This document shows positions 62,411 through 64,000 of a stretch of DNA of 64,000 bases, piece after piece. The DNA comes from Embiotoca jacksoni (taxonomy: Eukaryota; Chordata; Actinopteri; Embiotocidae). Made by a program: the position numbers and the translations under genes. Within the stretch, counting starts at the first letter, position 1. Each line of letters begins with the position of its first letter. The stretch lies in the NCBI GenBank assembly GCA_022577435.1, contig JAKOON010000003.1, positions 6,507,001-6,571,000 of the forward strand. Reading direction: 5' to 3'. Below the pieces are notes generated by a model. The model made no database searches. It saw only the letters and a program-made list of their open reading frames with translations, and was not told where the DNA came from.

Positions 62411-64000
62411 TTTAAGCCGTGGCACTGTAATGCAGTTTTACGCTGTTTTTGAGCTTCTCTCGCTGAGATAAGGCTGTTTTTGAAACATTGTGTTTCCTGT
62501 GAAATTGTCCACACAAAGTGACTTGAAGCCACTTTGTCCATGTCGTTTATCCCATTTACCATAGTACTGATGAAGAAATTTGTTCGTAAACACTTAGTTT
62601 AAGCCGTGGCGCTGTGATGCAGTTTTACATTAGGCTGAGAAAGTGAGACTTGAAATGCTGTTTTCTGTCTAATTGCAGACACAAAGTGAAGCCACATTGG
62701 CCATGTAGTGTATCCCATTTGCTGTTGAAGAAATTTGTTAAGAAACACTTAGTTTAAGCCGTGGAACTGTAATGCAGTTTTATTCTGTTTTTGAGCTTCT
62801 CTCGCTGAGATAAGGCTGTTTTTGAAACATTGTGTTTCCTGTGAAATTGTCCACACAAAGTGACTTGAAACCACTTTGTCCATGTAGTTTATCCCATTTG
62901 CCATAGTGCTGATGAAGAAATTTGTTCGTAAACACTTAGTTTAAGCCGTGGCGCTGTGATGCAGTTTTATATTAGGATGAGAAAGTGAGAATTGAAATGC
63001 TGTTTTCTGTGTAATTGCAGACACAAAGTGACTTTAAGCCACTTTGTCCATGTAGTTTATCCCATTTGCCATGGTACTGATGAAGAAATTTGTTCGTAAA
63101 CACTTAATTTAAGCCGTGGCACTGTAATGTAGTTTTATTCTGTTTTTGAGCTTCTCTTGCTGAGATAAGGCTGTTTTTGAAACATTGTGTTTCCTGTGAA
63201 ATTGTCCACACAAAGTGACTTGAAACCGCTTTGCCCATGTAGTGTATCCCATTTGCCAAAGTTCTGAGTATGAAACTTGTTTGTAAACACTTAGTTTAAG
63301 CCGTGGCGCTGTGATGCAGTTTTACATTAGGCTGAGAAAGTGAGACTTAGAATGCTGTTTTCTGCGTAATTGCAGATACAAAGTGAAGCCACATTGGCCA
63401 TGTAGTGTATCCCATTTGCCATAGTGCTGATTAAGAAATTTGTTCGTAAACACTTAATTTAAGCCGTGGCACTGTAATGCAGTTTTATGCTGTTTTTGAA
63501 CTTCTCTCGCTGAGATAAGGCTGTTTTTGAAACATTGTGTTTACTGTGAAATTGTCCACACAAAGTGACTTGAAGCCACTTTGTCCATGCAGTTTATCCC
63601 ATTTGCCATAGTACTGATGAAGAAATTTGTTCGTAAACACTTAGTTTAAGCCGTGGCGCTGTGATGCAGTTTTACATTAGGCTGAGAAAGTGAGACTTAA
63701 AATGCTGTTTTCTGTGTAATTGCAGATACAAAGTGAAGCCACATTGGCCATGTAGTGTATCCCATTTACTGATGAAGAAATTGTTCGTAAACACTTAGTT
63801 TAAGCCGTGGCACTGTAATGCAGTTTTACGCTGTTTTTGAGCTTCTCTCGCTGAGATAAGGCTGTTTTTGAAACATTGTGTTTCCTGTGTAATTGTCCAC
63901 ACAAAGTGACTTGAAACCGCTTTGCCCATGTAGTTTATCCCATTTGCCAAAGTTCTGAGTATGAAACTTGTTTGTAAACACTTAGTTTAAGCCGTGGCGC
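62411..64000 (+). repeat. Domain III module N, second copy, with a deletion and cut by the window end
   Basis: Monomers 62411-63295 match N at offset 3476. The B at 63295 is then a 163-bp chimera, after which the offset is 3298 (63458, 63645, 63799, 63986 against 60160, 60347, 60501, 60688). So 178 bp are missing relative to the first N. The last monomer is cut after 15 bases. Confidence 0.85.
63295..63457 (+). repeat. 163-bp chimeric monomer from a 178-bp deletion
   Basis: The left part matches the B at 59819 (GACTTAGAATG, CTGCGTAATTG). At GTGTATCCCATTT it continues as the right end of the A at 59973 (GCCATAGTGCTGATTAAG). TATCCCATTT stands at the join and at both parental sites (near 59932 and 60111), so the exchange most likely took place in that shared word. 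Confidence 0.85.

Larger units (their letters stand above)
1..64000 (+). repeat. Satellite DNA array, two monomer classes plus a hybrid, all in one orientation
   Basis: The landmark CACTTAGTTTAAGCCGTGG recurs with small variants about 370 times, always on the plus strand. Spacings are almost only 187 (A), 154-155 (B) or 168 (C) bp. A and B share their left end (CCGTGGC-CTGT-ATGCAGTTTTA) and right part (ACAAAGTG, CCATGTAG, TATCCCATTT, GAAGAAATTTGTTCGTAAACA) and differ in the middle. I see no unique DNA, mobile element or inversion. The window opens inside a B monomer and closes 15 bases into another, so neither array edge is present. The layout is typical of eukaryotic centromeric or pericentromeric satellites; that location and the species are inference. 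A search against a satellite repeat library would be needed to name the family. Confidence 0.97.

Noticed and set aside
1..64000. Primate alpha satellite
   Set aside because: TTTTGAAACA and similar lengths recall alphoid DNA, but the rest of the monomer does not align with the alphoid consensus as I know it, and the 187/155/168 classes do not fit 171 bp.
1..64000. CRISPR array or bacterial repeat region
   Set aside because: Units are 155-187 bp without unique spacers between short repeats, and there are no cas genes or coding density; the whole unit repeats.

Overview
The whole 64 kb window is one uninterrupted satellite DNA array. Every stretch I read, from base 1 to base 64000, belongs to one family of head-to-tail monomers on the same strand. 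I found no gene, RNA gene, transposon insertion, inversion or unique flanking sequence. The satellite looks eukaryotic, most likely centromeric or pericentromeric heterochromatin: AT-rich, nucleosome-sized monomers, higher-order repeats (HORs) and near-identical large tandem duplications. I do not recognise the family and cannot name the species. The minus-strand open frames of 61-113 codons are the satellite read in its open frame, not genes.

Three monomer lengths build everything. A is about 187 bp (186-188) and carries a block with GAGATAAGG and TTTTTGAAACATT. B is about 155 bp (154-155) and carries TTAGGCTGAGAAAGTGAG and a CTGTTTTCTG...ATTGCAG block. C is 168 bp, a hybrid with a B-like left part and an A-like right part. 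I used the word TTTAAGC, just before CCGTGG, as the start of each monomer and placed about 370 of them by eye. All coordinates use this phase.

Domain I (1-35678) is a set of rows with one grammar: Zn, then X, then Y. Zn is 1-5 tandem copies of a 341-bp A-B dimer. X is seven monomers (A B A A B A B, 1214 bp). Y is four monomers (A C A B, 697 bp). The full form Z3-X-Y is a 17-monomer HOR of 2935 bp. Five consecutive rows (9216-21491, 12,276 bp) are followed by an almost exact second copy (21492-33767).

Domain II (about 35.7-52.9 kb) uses the same monomers in another grammar: P (B A, 342 bp), Q (B A A B A C, 1038 bp, one or two copies), U (Q without its C, 870 bp) and T (B C A, 509 bp, one to three copies). 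Around 34.5-36.6 kb, between domains I and II, single-base changes are denser.

After a mosaic stretch (52.9-57.4 kb), which includes a return of domain I monomer order, domain III (57366-64000) is a 3476-bp unit made of two related halves. It is present once in full and once with a 178-bp deletion. The architecture suggests repeated unequal exchange or replication-slippage expansion at scales from 341 bp to 12 kb. The most function-like conserved element is a 25-bp dyad in most A and C monomers, which is weakened in a defined A subtype.
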